Positions 35,955 to 45,534 of a DNA stretch of 64,000 nt are shown one piece after another. The notes under the pieces were generated by a model. That model saw only the letters and a program-made list of their open reading frames with translations, did not search any database and was not told the origin of the DNA. The DNA comes from Gemmatimonadaceae bacterium (lineage in GTDB: Bacteria; Gemmatimonadota; Gemmatimonadetes; Gemmatimonadales; Gemmatimonadaceae), in NCBI GenBank assembly GCA_011525845.1, contig WYBP01000017.1, forward strand, positions 1 to 64,000, given 5' to 3'. Both the position numbers and the translations under genes were made by a program. Position 1 is the stretch's first letter. Each line of letters opens with the position of its first letter.

Positions 35955-38783
35955 ATGCGCATCGTCGACCGATCCGTCTACGTCGGGCCGTCACTCTACG
36001 CCCACTTCCCCGTCATCCGGCTGGAACTCGACCTCGGCGCGCTCGAGGAGTGGCCGACGGTGCGGCTGGGGAAGACGTTCACGGACGCGCTCCTCGCGGC
36101 CCTTCCCGGGCTCGCCGAGCACGGGTGCTCCTACGGGGAGCCGGGCGGGTTCGTCCGCCGCATGACCGAGGACGAGGGCACCTGGCTGGGCCACGTGATC
36201 GAGCACGTGGCGATCGAGCTGCAGAACGCGGCGGGCATCAAGGTCACCTTCGGGAAGACGCGCGGCACGGGGAAGCCGGGCCACTATCACGTCGTCTACG
36301 AGTACGAGCAGCGCGACGAGGGGTTGGCGGCGGGAACGCTGGCGCTCGACCTGGTCGACTCGCTCCTCCCGCTGCAGCTCCGCCGGGTGCGCGACACCGA
36401 CGAGCCCTTCGACTTCGAGGCGGAGCGGGACGCCTTCATCCGCTTCGCGCAGCGTAGGGCCCTGGGGCCCAGCACCGCATCGCTCGTCCATGCGGCCGAG
36501 AAGCGCGGCATCCCCTGGCTCCGGCTCAACAACCAGTCGCTCGTGCAGCTGGGGTACGGGAAGTACCAGCAGCGCATCCAGGCGACGATCACCGGGCGCA
36601 CCTCGCACATCGCGGTGGAGATCGCGGGCGACAAGGAGGAGACCAACCAGCTCCTCGCGATGCACGGCCTCCCGGTGCCGCAGCAGGAGCTGGTGCGCAC
36701 CGCGGACGATGCGTCGCGCGCGGCGAGGCGGATCGGCTACCCGGTGGTGGTGAAGCCGTACAACGGGAACCATGGGCGCGCGGTGGCGATCCACCTCACC
36801 ACGGACGAGGCGGTGCGCGCGGCCTTCGCGGCGGCGCAGGAGGTCTCGCGCTCCGTGCTGGTGGAGAGCTACGTCACCGGCGACGACCACCGGCTGCTCG
36901 TGGTGAACGGCGCGCTCGTCGCGGCGACGAAGCGCACGCCGGGGCACGTCGTGGGAGACGGCACGCACACCATCGCGGAGCTCGTCGCGATCGTGAACAA
37001 GGACCCGCGCCGCGGCATCGGGCACGAGAAGGTGCTCACCCGCCTCGCGCTCGACGCACAGGCGGAGCGGCTGCTCGAGAAGGCCGGACTCACCGCGGAG
37101 TCGGTGCCGGAGGCGGGGGTGGTGGTCGCGCTCCGGTCCACGGCCAACCTCTCCACGGGCGGCACGGCGACCGACGTGACCGACATCATCCACCCCGACA
37201 ACGCCGACATGGCGGTGCGCGCGATCCAGGCGGTGGGGCTCGACGTCGGGGGCGTGGACTTCCTCACCCCCGACATCACGGAGTCGTACAAGAAGCACGG
37301 GGGCGCGATCTGCGAGGTGAACGCGGCGCCGGGATTCCGGATGCACAGCGCGCCGAGCGAGGGGAAGGCGCGCGACGTGGCGGGGCCGGTGATCGACATG
37401 CTCTTCCCCGCCGGCCAGCCGACCGTGGTGCCGATCGCCGCGGTGACGGGCACGAACGGCAAGACCACCACCGCGCGGATGCTCGCCCACATCTGCAAGA
37501 TGGGCGGGATGACGCCGGGGCTCACCACCACCGACGGCGTCTACATCGACGGCCAGCGCACCGTGGAGGGGGACATGACGGGCCCCGTCGCGACGCGCAC
37601 GGTGCTCAGCGACCCCGCGATCGACGTCGCGGTGCTCGAGGTCGCGCGCGGGGGGCTCCTCCGCGCCGGGATGGGGACGCGGTACGTGAACGTGGGCGCG
37701 GTGCTCAACGTGCGCTCGGACCACCTCGGGATGAAGGGGGTGGACACGCTCGAGGCGCTGGCCGAGGTGAAGCGGGTGGTGGTCGAGGTCGCGCGCGACG
37801 CGGCGGTGCTGAACGCCGACGACCCCCTCTGCCTCCGGATGGCGTCGTACACCGAGGCGAAGCACCTCTGCTACGTGACCACCGACCCCGGGCACGCGCT
37901 GGTGCGCGAGCACATCCGCGCCGGGGGACGCGCCGTCTCGCTCGAGAGCGGGATCAACGGCCAGATGATCACGATCTACGACAAGGGCGCGCACATCCCG
38001 CTCCTCTGGACGCACCTGATCCCGGCGACGATCGAGGGGCGGGCGCACCACAACGTGAGCAATGCGATGTTCGCGGCGGCGATGGCGTTCTCGATGGGGC
38101 TCAAGCTCGAGACCATCCGGCAGGGGCTGCGCACCTTCGACACGACCTTCTTCCAGGCGCCGGGGCGCACGAACGTCTACGACGAGCACCCGTTCAAGGT
38201 GATCCTCGACTATGGCCACAACGCGCACGCGGTGGGGGCGATGGCCGAGCTCGCCTCGCGGCTCGACGTGAAGGGCCGCCGGATCGTGGTGCTCGCCGGT
38301 CCCGGCGACCGCCGCGACGAGGACCTCCGCGAGATCGCGGGCGCGACGGCGGGCCTCTTCGACCACTACATCTGCCGCCGCGACGACCGCCTGCGCGGCC
38401 GCGACGGCGACGAGGTGCCGGCGATCATGTCGGCCGCCCTCAAGGCCGCCGGCGTCGATGCGGAGCGGATCTCGGTCATCCCCGACGAGCAGGAGGCCGT
38501 CGACGCTGCGCTCCGCATGGCGCGCGCGGGGGACCTCCTGCTCGTCTTCGGCGACGCGATCGTGCGCTGCTGGAAGCAGATCATCCACTTCCGGCCCGAC
38601 GGATCGGCGCGGCCGGTGACGGCGGAGCACGCGGTGCCGCGCACGGCGGCCCAGGCCCCGGCACACGCCGCGGCGACCGACGGCCGCCCGCCGAACGCGG
38701 GCCGCGCGCCCCTCCCCGCCGACCTCGGCACCCTCGTCCGCGACGACCGCGGCGTGCGGCTCGCGCGCGAGAGCGACGACTGA
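35955..38783 (+). CDS. cphA: Cyanophycin synthetase
   Basis: The product is 942 aa. It builds cyanophycin by adding Asp and then Arg with two ATP-dependent sites. The N-terminal domain begins SVYVGPSLYAHFPVIRLELD. The ATP-grasp domain (about 215-480) contains VVVKPYNGNHGRAVAIHL and ends EVNAAPGFRMH. The Mur ligase-like domain starts with the P-loop GTNGKTTTAR at 499 and includes DYGHNAHAV. All three are intact. ATG 35955 is the family start, and CAGCTT lies 7 nt upstream of it, possibly giving extra expression. The C-terminal extension of about 50 residues is Ala/Pro-rich. Confidence 0.96.
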   Translation: MRIVDRSVYVGPSLYAHFPVIRLELDLGALEEWPTVRLGKTFTDALLAALPGLAEHGCSYGEPGGFVRRMTEDEGTWLGHVIEHVAIELQNAAGIKVTFGKTRGTGKPGHYHVVYEYEQRDEGLAAGTLALDLVDSLLPLQLRRVRDTDEPFDFEAERDAFIRFAQRRALGPSTASLVHAAEKRGIPWLRLNNQSLVQLGYGKYQQRIQATITGRTSHIAVEIAGDKEETNQLLAMHGLPVPQQELVRTADDASRAARRIGYPVVVKPYNGNHGRAVAIHLTTDEAVRAAFAAAQEVSRSVLVESYVTGDDHRLLVVNGALVAATKRTPGHVVGDGTHTIAELVAIVNKDPRRGIGHEKVLTRLALDAQAERLLEKAGLTAESVPEAGVVVALRSTANLSTGGTATDVTDIIHPDNADMAVRAIQAVGLDVGGVDFLTPDITESYKKHGGAICEVNAAPGFRMHSAPSEGKARDVAGPVIDMLFPAGQPTVVPIAAVTGTNGKTTTARMLAHICKMGGMTPGLTTTDGVYIDGQRTVEGDMTGPVATRTVLSDPAIDVAVLEVARGGLLRAGMGTRYVNVGAVLNVRSDHLGMKGVDTLEALAEVKRVVVEVARDAAVLNADDPLCLRMASYTEAKHLCYVTTDPGHALVREHIRAGGRAVSLESGINGQMITIYDKGAHIPLLWTHLIPATIEGRAHHNVSNAMFAAAMAFSMGLKLETIRQGLRTFDTTFFQAPGRTNVYDEHPFKVILDYGHNAHAVGAMAELASRLDVKGRRIVVLAGPGDRRDEDLREIAGATAGLFDHYICRRDDRLRGRDGDEVPAIMSAALKAAGVDAERISVIPDEQEAVDAALRMARAGDLLLVFGDAIVRCWKQIIHFRPDGSARPVTAEHAVPRTAAQAPAHAAATDGRPPNAGRAPLPADLGTLVRDDRGVRLARESDD

Positions 38784-38791
38784 GCGGACCC

Positions 38792-40441
38792 GTGTCCGCC
38801 GAGCCACCGCTCCCGCTCTTCGACGATTCGCGCCGGCTCTTCGGCCCCAGCCTCTGGCTGGATGCGCCCGGCGTCGTCCTGGAGGCGTCGCTCGACCCCG
38901 CGCGCGCCGACGCCGAGCTCGCCCTCTGGCGGGAGCGCGTCGAGGCGCTCGCGGGCGCCGTCGGCTGGGCGAGCGTCCCCACCGTCCGCCGCGATGGGGC
39001 GCGCGCCATGCTCGCCTTCACCGCGCCCATCGACCTCCTCCTCACCGCCACGCTCGTGAACGAGTGGGCCTGGGTCGGCGCGGCCACCGACGGCGAGCGG
39101 CGCGCGCGCGAGGAGTCCCCGGACGCGGAGCGCCTCGCGACGGCGCTCCCGGACGCGATCGCCGACCTGCGTGAGCACGCGTCCCGGGAATCGAACCCCC
39201 CGCTGGTCGCGCTCGCCGCGCGCGCCGCCAGGGAATCGGTGCCCCTCCTGCTCGACGACGACGAGATCACGCTCGGCTACGGCCACCGCGCGCGGACCTG
39301 GCCGGCGCGCGAGCTCCCGGACGCCGCGGAGGTCCCGTGGCCGGACCTCGGCACGATCCCCGTCGCGCTCGTGACCGGCTCCAACGGCAAGACCACCACG
39401 GTGCGCCTCGTGGCGGCGATGCTCGCGCGCGCGGGCCACCGCGTCGGCCTCTGCTGCAGCGACGGCGTCGTCATCGGCGGGGAGCAGGTGGAGACGGGGG
39501 ACTGGAGCGGTCCCGCGGGAGCGCGGCGGGTGCTGAGCGACACGTCCGTCACCGCCGCGGTGCTCGAGGCGGCGCGCGGCGGACTCCTGCGCCGCGGCCT
39601 CGTGGTCCCGCGCGCACGCGCCGCGATCGTCACGAACATCGCCGCCGACCACTTCGGGGACTATGGCATCCGGACGCGCGAGGCACTCGCCGAGGTGAAG
39701 CTCGGCGTGGCCCGCGCGCTCGGGGCGGACGGCACGCTCCTCCTCAACGGCGACGACCCGGTGCTGCGCGCGGCCGCGAAGGGGATGTCGGTGCGCCTCG
39801 AGTGGTTCGGCGCCGCCACCCCGCCCGCCTCGGTGCCCGCGGCGGCAGAGATGCCGCTCACGCTCGGAGGCGCCGCCCCGTACAACGTGATGAACGCGAT
39901 CGGCGCCGCACACCTGGCGCAGGCGCTCGGCGTGCCGGACGCGGTGATCACCGCCACGCTCCGCACCTTCGGCGCGGAGAACGCGGACAACCCCGGCCGC
40001 CTCGAGCGCTTCGAGGTGGGAGGCGTGCGGGTCTGGCTCGACTACGCGCACAACCCGCACGGGCTCTCGGCGCTGCTCGAGGCGGCGCGGGGCGCGGGGA
40101 ACGGCGGCCGCCTCGGCCTGCTGCTCGGCCAGGCCGGCGACCGCGACGACGACGCCGTCCGTGCGCTCGCGCGCGCCGCGTGGGCGGCCGCGCCGGACCA
40201 CATCGTGCTCAAGGACCTGGACGGCTACCTGCGCGGCCGCGCGCCCGGCGAGGTGCCGGGCATCCTGCGCGACGAACTGCTGCAGGCCGGCGCGCGCGAG
40301 GACCAGCTCGAGCTGGCGACCGACGAGACCGAGGGCGTGCGCCGCCTCCTCGCCTGGGCGCGCCCGGGGGACCTGCTCGTCCTCCCGGTGCACGCCCTCG
40401 CGGCCCGGACGCGCGCGGTGGAGCTGCTCCGCCGCGCCTAG
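38792..40441 (+). CDS. CphA-like Mur ligase lacking the ATP-grasp domain
   Basis: The product is 549 aa. Residues about 15-185 resemble the CphA N-domain: LFGPSLWLDAPGVVLEASLD lines up with VGPSLYAHFPVIRLELDLG. The next 360 residues are a Mur ligase with P-loop VTGSNGKTTTVR (Lys200), EAARGGLLRRGL, TNIAADHFGDYGI and DYAHNPHGL, all closely matching the C-terminal half of CphA. The ATP-grasp unit that adds Asp in CphA is missing. It starts 8 bp after cphA. It may add Arg or another amino acid to cyanophycin or its dipeptides, but the substrate is unknown. It differs from cyanobacterial CphA2, in which the Mur-like part is shortened. Confidence 0.8.
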   Translation: MSAEPPLPLFDDSRRLFGPSLWLDAPGVVLEASLDPARADAELALWRERVEALAGAVGWASVPTVRRDGARAMLAFTAPIDLLLTATLVNEWAWVGAATDGERRAREESPDAERLATALPDAIADLREHASRESNPPLVALAARAARESVPLLLDDDEITLGYGHRARTWPARELPDAAEVPWPDLGTIPVALVTGSNGKTTTVRLVAAMLARAGHRVGLCCSDGVVIGGEQVETGDWSGPAGARRVLSDTSVTAAVLEAARGGLLRRGLVVPRARAAIVTNIAADHFGDYGIRTREALAEVKLGVARALGADGTLLLNGDDPVLRAAAKGMSVRLEWFGAATPPASVPAAAEMPLTLGGAAPYNVMNAIGAAHLAQALGVPDAVITATLRTFGAENADNPGRLERFEVGGVRVWLDYAHNPHGLSALLEAARGAGNGGRLGLLLGQAGDRDDDAVRALARAAWAAAPDHIVLKDLDGYLRGRAPGEVPGILRDELLQAGAREDQLELATDETEGVRRLLAWARPGDLLVLPVHALAARTRAVELLRRA

Positions 40442-40453
40442 CCGTGGCCGGCC

Positions 40454-42742
40454 CTAGAAGAGCATCTGGTAGATCAGGGAGACGTTGCGCCCCGGGTTCG
40501 CCGCGAAACGCTTGATCCGGCTCGCCGCGTCGAAGTAGCGCTCGTCGAACAGGTTGTCGGCGCGCAGCGTGACCTGGTGCATCACGTTCCGCATCAGCCA
40601 GCTCTTGCCGGCGGTGAGGTTCACCACCGTGTACGCGTCCGTCGGGATGTCGACGTCCCCGCCGGTCACGCGCGACTGCGCGAAGCCGTGGCGCAGCTCG
40701 GCGCCGAAGCGGAGTTCGTCACGCTCCCAGCGCACGCCGCCGCCCACACGCGCCGGCGGCATGAAGGGGAGTGCACCCCCGCCGTCGGAGAACTCGCCGC
40801 GCACGAGGTCGCCCATCACGCTCACGACGAACGCGCTCCCGAGGTGGACCTCGGCGGAGCCCTCCACGCCGTGGAGCACCGCGTCCTCCTGCGTGAAGCG
40901 GTTGAGGGGCACGAGCTCGCCGTCCACCAGCGTGTCCCCCACGATGTTCGGGGTCACGTAGTTGGCCACCGCATTGCGGTAGACCGAGAGCTGCCCGGTC
41001 ATCCGCTCACCGGTGGCGCGCAGGATCGCCTCGCCCCCCGTGCTGGTCTCCGACGTGAAGGTCGGGTCCCCGATGTCGTACGTGCCGGCGGCCGCGTGGT
41101 AGGCGTCGGAGAAGAGCTCCTCGACCGTCGGGGCGCGGAAGGCGCGCGCCACCGAGCCGCTGAGCGTCACGCGGTCGCCGATCGGCACGCTGAGCCCCAC
41201 GGACCCCGAGGCGTTGCGAAAGCTCGTGGTGATCCCGGGGCCGAAGGTGGCGGGCCGGTCCTCCGAGACGATGCGGTAGTCGTCGTACCGCGCGCCGAGC
41301 TGCAGCGTGGTGGCGTGCTCGGCGTCGTCCGCGTGGCGGGCGAGCGGGACCTCCTGGAAGAGGAAGACGCCGATGCCCCGCGAGTCGGCCGGAGGCGTGA
41401 GCGCCTCGTCCCCGGTGGGGTGGTACTGCTTGAAGAGCGCCTGCACGCCCATGGCGCCCTTGAACGGACCGAAGGCCGTCGTCGCCTGCGTGTTGAGCGT
41501 CTGCGTCTGGAGGTTGAAGTTCGTCGCGATCTCACCCGAGGGCTCGATCTCGTCGTGCGTGTACCACTGCGACGTGCCCTCGAGGCGCAGGTAGGGCACG
41601 CGGGACGAGTTGAGCTGCAGCCCCGACTTGGCACTCACCCCGCCGCGCACGCCGTCGATCCGGATCCCGGCCTCGGGGTCGCCCGCAGGCGCCGCGACGC
41701 CGTACGCGAAGTCGTACCAGCGCAGCGCGAGCCCGACGTTCAGCCGCTCCCCGATGTGGCCGTAGCCGATCGTCCCGTTGATCGCCTTGGAATCGGTGCC
41801 GTCGAGCACGGGGCCGCCCCCGGTGCGGAGCGGGGCCATGTCACGGAGGCCGGCCCGCACGGAGAGCGCACCGCCGGTGCCGAGGCGCGTGCTCACGCCC
41901 GCATTGATCGCGGCCCCGGGCGTCGCCGACTCCGTCTGCATCCCGAGGGTGCCCTCGAGGTGCGTGGGCACCGCGGTGGGGATGTCGTTGGAGATCACGT
42001 TCACCACGCCACCCAGCGCGCTGTTGCCATAGAGGAGCGACGCGGGACCGCGCACCACCTCGATGCGCTGCGCCGCGAGCGGGTCCACCGAGAGCGCGTG
42101 GTCCGACGAGGAGGAGGCGAGGTCCCCCGCCCGCTCACCGTCCTGAAGCATCAGCACGCGGTCGCCGGTGAGCCCGCGGATCACGGGCATCGACGCCGTC
42201 GGGCCGGCGAAGCGCTGGCTCACCCCCGGCTCGCTGGCCAGCGACGCGGCCACGCTCGAGGCCACCTGGCGGGCGAGCGCCGCCCCCGAGAGGTCGACCG
42301 TGGCCTGCGTGAGCCGCTCCGTCTCGGTGCCGGTGGGCGTGGCGCTCACGACGACCGCGCTCAGCCGGAGCGGCGTCGGACGCAGCGCCACGCGCACGCG
42401 CACGTCGGGGCCGTCCGCGGGGATGCGCGCCACGATGTGGCCCGGCGCGAACCCGAGGAGGAGGATGCTGAGGTGGTACTCGCCCGGCGGGAGGCCGCGG
42501 ATCGTGAAGCGCCCCTCGGCGTCCGTCGTGGTGGCGCGACCGACCTCCGAGACGGTGACGCGGGCGTTGGGGAGTGGCGTGCCGGCGGTGTCGACGACCA
42601 CGCCGAGCAGCGCGGGCGCTGCGGCGTGCGGGGCGGCGTGCGCCGAGGCGAGGGCGCGCGAGCCGGGGATGGCGAGGAGGAGCGCGGAGAGCAGCGCGCA
42701 CGCGAACGGGCGCGAGAGAAGACGGGGCTGAATGGCTGACAT
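40454..42742 (-). CDS. TonB-dependent outer membrane receptor (ZnuD-like)
   Basis: The product is 762 aa. A Sec signal (LLSRPFACALLSALLLAIPG) is followed by a carboxypeptidase-regulatory-like domain (about 45-125, LLGVVVDTAGTPLPNARVTV), a plug (about 140-265, PVIRGLTGDRVLMLQDGERA, RIEVVRGPASLLYGNSALGG), and a 22-strand-type barrel ending SLIYQMLF with a terminal Phe. The segment DEALTPPADSRGIGVFLFQE is reminiscent of ZnuD zinc receptors, so zinc uptake is a fair guess but not certain. ATG 42742 is chosen for the signal peptide and AGGA 8 nt upstream. The small Cys-containing exported protein directly upstream is probably co-transcribed. Confidence 0.9.
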   Translation of the reverse strand: MSAIQPRLLSRPFACALLSALLLAIPGSRALASAHAAPHAAAPALLGVVVDTAGTPLPNARVTVSEVGRATTTDAEGRFTIRGLPPGEYHLSILLLGFAPGHIVARIPADGPDVRVRVALRPTPLRLSAVVVSATPTGTETERLTQATVDLSGAALARQVASSVAASLASEPGVSQRFAGPTASMPVIRGLTGDRVLMLQDGERAGDLASSSSDHALSVDPLAAQRIEVVRGPASLLYGNSALGGVVNVISNDIPTAVPTHLEGTLGMQTESATPGAAINAGVSTRLGTGGALSVRAGLRDMAPLRTGGGPVLDGTDSKAINGTIGYGHIGERLNVGLALRWYDFAYGVAAPAGDPEAGIRIDGVRGGVSAKSGLQLNSSRVPYLRLEGTSQWYTHDEIEPSGEIATNFNLQTQTLNTQATTAFGPFKGAMGVQALFKQYHPTGDEALTPPADSRGIGVFLFQEVPLARHADDAEHATTLQLGARYDDYRIVSEDRPATFGPGITTSFRNASGSVGLSVPIGDRVTLSGSVARAFRAPTVEELFSDAYHAAAGTYDIGDPTFTSETSTGGEAILRATGERMTGQLSVYRNAVANYVTPNIVGDTLVDGELVPLNRFTQEDAVLHGVEGSAEVHLGSAFVVSVMGDLVRGEFSDGGGALPFMPPARVGGGVRWERDELRFGAELRHGFAQSRVTGGDVDIPTDAYTVVNLTAGKSWLMRNVMHQVTLRADNLFDERYFDAASRIKRFAANPGRNVSLIYQMLF

Positions 42743-42811
42743 GAGGGATCCTGTCCGGGTGTGGGCGGGCGGGTGGGCAGCCGGCCACTCCACGGAAGGA
42801 GCGGCCGCGGG

Positions 42812-43159
42812 TCAGCCCGCGGGCGGCGCCCTCGGCGCGCCAGACCCGATCGGAGCGGCGGCCGCGGGCGCGCGAACGCGCCCCTCGCCACCGATGCGCC
42901 CCGCACTCGCGAGCACCGCCGGCACGCCCCGCACCGCCGTGAGCACGCGGTCCGCACCGAGGAGCTGGCAGGTGCGGCAGGCCGCGGCATCGTGCGCGGG
43001 CGGGCAGGTCTGGTCCGCCTGGTCCTCCCAGTGCGCGGCCACCGGCGCCTCCGCCGAGCCCGCATCGAGCAGCGGCAGCGCGCCCACCGTCGCCGCATGG
43101 ACGGCGAGGAGGAGGGCGGCGACGAGTCGGGCGAGGCGTGCGCGGGAGGGGAGGATCAC
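42812..43159 (-). CDS. Small exported Cys-rich protein upstream of the TonB receptor
   Basis: The product is 115 aa. A signal or anchor helix (LARLVAALLLAVHAATVGAL) precedes a short domain with CPPAHDAAACRTCQLL, three Cys and one His that could hold a metal. The rest is Ala/Pro-rich. No family is recognised. GTG 43159 is preceded by CATATT with 7 nt spacing, so the start may be leaderless. The position 69 bp upstream of a possible zinc receptor suggests a metal-related role. This is inference. Confidence 0.6.
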   Translation of the reverse strand: MILPSRARLARLVAALLLAVHAATVGALPLLDAGSAEAPVAAHWEDQADQTCPPAHDAAACRTCQLLGADRVLTAVRGVPAVLASAGRIGGEGRVRAPAAAAPIGSGAPRAPPAG

Positions 43160-43242
43160 GGCCGGGAATATGGTCAGGGCACTGCTGCGCCAGCTACCCC
43201 GGCGGCCCCTCCCGGGTTCCTCCCCAAGGCGTCCATGCTGGA

Positions 43243-43248
43243 TAGATT
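43243..43248 (+). promoter_or_regulatory. -10-like TAGATT, leaderless start of maeB
   Basis: TAGATT is followed by 6 nt and ATG 43255, with no Shine-Dalgarno. Confidence 0.55.
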
Positions 43249-43254
43249 ACCCGG

Positions 43255-45534
43255 ATGAAGAGAGAGGACGCGCTGGAATACCACGCCCGGGGACGCCCGG
43301 GCAAGATCGCCGTCGTTCCGACCAAGCCCCTGACCAACCAGCGCGACCTCGCGCTGGCGTATTCCCCGGGGGTCGCGGAGCCCTGCCTCGAGATCGAGAA
43401 GAACCCCGACGACGCCTACAAGTACACGGCGAAGGGGAACCTCGTGGCCGTCGTGACGAATGGCACCGCCGTGCTCGGGCTCGGCAACATCGGCGCGCTG
43501 GCGGGGAAGCCGGTGATGGAGGGGAAGGGGAACCTCTTCAAGCAGTTCGCGGACCTCGACGTGTTCGACCTGGAGGTCGGCTCCGAGGACCCGGACGACG
43601 TGATCAAGTTCTGCCAGCTCCTCGAGCCCACCGTGGGGGGCATCAATCTCGAGGACATCAAGGCGCCGGACTGCTTCTACATCGAGGAGACGCTCCGGAA
43701 GACGCTCAAGATCCCCGTCTTCCACGACGACCAGCATGGCACCGCGATCATCTCCGGGGCGGCCCTCCTGAACGCGCTCGAGGTGACCGGCAAGGACATC
43801 GGCGAGATCCGGGTCGTCTTCTCCGGCGCGGGCGCCGCGGCGATCTCCACCGGCGAGCACTACATCCGGCTGGGCGTGAAGCGCGAGCACATCATGATGT
43901 GCGACCGCAAGGGCGTGGTGTACGAGGGGCGCGCCGAGTACATGGACCCGTACAAGTCGCGCTTCGCGGTGAAGACCAAGGCGCGCACCATCGCCGACGC
44001 CCTCAAGGGCGCCGACGTGTTCGTGGGCCTCTCCGCCGCCGGCGCGGTCACGGGGGAGATGGTCGCGACCATGGCGAAGCAGCCGATCATCTTCGCGCTG
44101 GCCAACCCCGTGCCGGAGATCCTCCCGCACGAGGTGCGCGCGGTGCGCGACGACGCGATCATCGCCACCGGCCGCTCCGACTATCCCAACCAAGTCAACA
44201 ACGTCCTCGGCTTCCCGTTCATCTTCCGCGGCGCGCTCGACGCGCGGGCGACGGAGATCAACGAGGAGATGAAGATGGCCGCCACCCGCGCCCTGGCGTC
44301 GCTGGCCAAGGAGGACGTGCCGGAGAGCGTCTCCGCGCTCTACGGGCTCACGAACGTGAAGTTCGGCCCGGACTACCTGATCCCCTTCCCCTTCGACCCG
44401 CGCGCGCTGCTTCGCGTGGCACCCGCGGTGGCCTGGGCCGCCGTGGCGAGCGGGGTGGCCAAGGAGTTCATCGACCTCGACGAGTACCGCGACCGGCTCG
44501 AGGCGCGCCTCGGGCGCGCGCGCGGGCTCATGCGCGGGATCATCTCGCGGGCGCAGCACGATCCCAAGCGGATCGTCTTCCCCGAGGGCGAGGACCCGAA
44601 GATCCTGCGCGCCGCGCAGATCCTCGTGGACGAGGCGATCGCGCACCCCGTCCTCCTCGCGCGCCGGGACAAGGTGACTGCCCTGGCCGAGGATCTCGGC
44701 GTGGACCTCGCCGGCATGACGGTGATCGAGCCGGCCGCGTCGGAGCATCGCGACCGCTACGCCCGGCACCTCTGGCAGCGCCGCCAGCGGAAGGGGCTCT
44801 CCCTCGCCGAGGCGGAGCAGCGCGTGACGCGCGCGACCACCTTCGGCTCCGTGATGGTCGCCACGGGGGACGCCGACGCGCTCCTCGGAGGCCTGGGCAA
44901 GCACTATCCCGAGACCGTGCGTCCCGCGCTCGAGGTGATCGGTGCGCACCCCAAGGTGGGGCTCGTCTCGGGCCTCTACCTGCTCGTCTTCGAGAAGCAC
45001 GTGGTGGTCTTCGGCGACACCACGGTGAACATCGACCCCACGGCCGAGCAGCTGGCGCAGATCGCGCGCTCGGCCGCGGGCGTGGCGAAGATCTTCGGGT
45101 TCGCCCCGAAGATCGCGATGCTCTCCTTCTCCAACTTCGGCTCGGTGAAGCACCCCGAGGCGCAGAAGGTGGCCGAGGCGGTACGACTCTTGCGGCTGCG
45201 GGACCCGTCGCTCGTGGTGGACGGCGAGATGCAGGCCGACACCGCGTTCAGCCAGGAGGTGCTCGCCGGGCGGTTCCCGTTCAGTGCGCTGAAGGAGGCG
45301 GCGAACGTGCTGATCTTCCCGAACCTGAGCGCCGGCAACATCGCGTATAAATTGCTCACCCATCTGGGCGGGGCCACGGCGATCGGCCCCATCCTCGTCG
45401 GCATGCAGCACCCCGTGCACGTGCTCGAGCAGGGCGCCGGCGTGGAGGAGATCGTCAACATGGCGGCCGTGGCCGTCATCGATGCGCAGCAGCGTACCCG
45501 CAGCACCGACCATTCCCGATCCACCACCCCATAG
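43255..45534 (+). CDS. maeB: NADP-dependent malic enzyme fused to a phosphotransacetylase-like domain
   Basis: The product is 759 aa, the length of MaeB. The malic enzyme half (1-430) decarboxylates malate to pyruvate and contains [40 protein letters not shown] and the dinucleotide site [11 protein letters not shown]. The C-terminal half is phosphotransacetylase-like ([26 protein letters not shown]). In MaeB this half is usually regulatory, responding to acetyl-CoA, rather than catalytic. It adjoins pckA with no gap (TAGATG), placing two enzymes of the PEP-pyruvate-malate node under one transcript. Confidence 0.94.
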   Translation: MKREDALEYHARGRPGKIAVVPTKPLTNQRDLALAYSPGVAEPCLEIEKNPDDAYKYTAKGNLVAVVTNGTAVLGLGNIGALAGKPVMEGKGNLFKQFADLDVFDLEVGSEDPDDVIKFCQLLEPTVGGINLEDIKAPDCFYIEETLRKTLKIPVFHDDQHGTAIISGAALLNALEVTGKDIGEIRVVFSGAGAAAISTGEHYIRLGVKREHIMMCDRKGVVYEGRAEYMDPYKSRFAVKTKARTIADALKGADVFVGLSAAGAVTGEMVATMAKQPIIFALANPVPEILPHEVRAVRDDAIIATGRSDYPNQVNNVLGFPFIFRGALDARATEINEEMKMAATRALASLAKEDVPESVSALYGLTNVKFGPDYLIPFPFDPRALLRVAPAVAWAAVASGVAKEFIDLDEYRDRLEARLGRARGLMRGIISRAQHDPKRIVFPEGEDPKILRAAQILVDEAIAHPVLLARRDKVTALAEDLGVDLAGMTVIEPAASEHRDRYARHLWQRRQRKGLSLAEAEQRVTRATTFGSVMVATGDADALLGGLGKHYPETVRPALEVIGAHPKVGLVSGLYLLVFEKHVVVFGDTTVNIDPTAEQLAQIARSAAGVAKIFGFAPKIAMLSFSNFGSVKHPEAQKVAEAVRLLRLRDPSLVVDGEMQADTAFSQEVLAGRFPFSALKEAANVLIFPNLSAGNIAYKLLTHLGGATAIGPILVGMQHPVHVLEQGAGVEEIVNMAAVAVIDAQQRTRSTDHSRSTTP

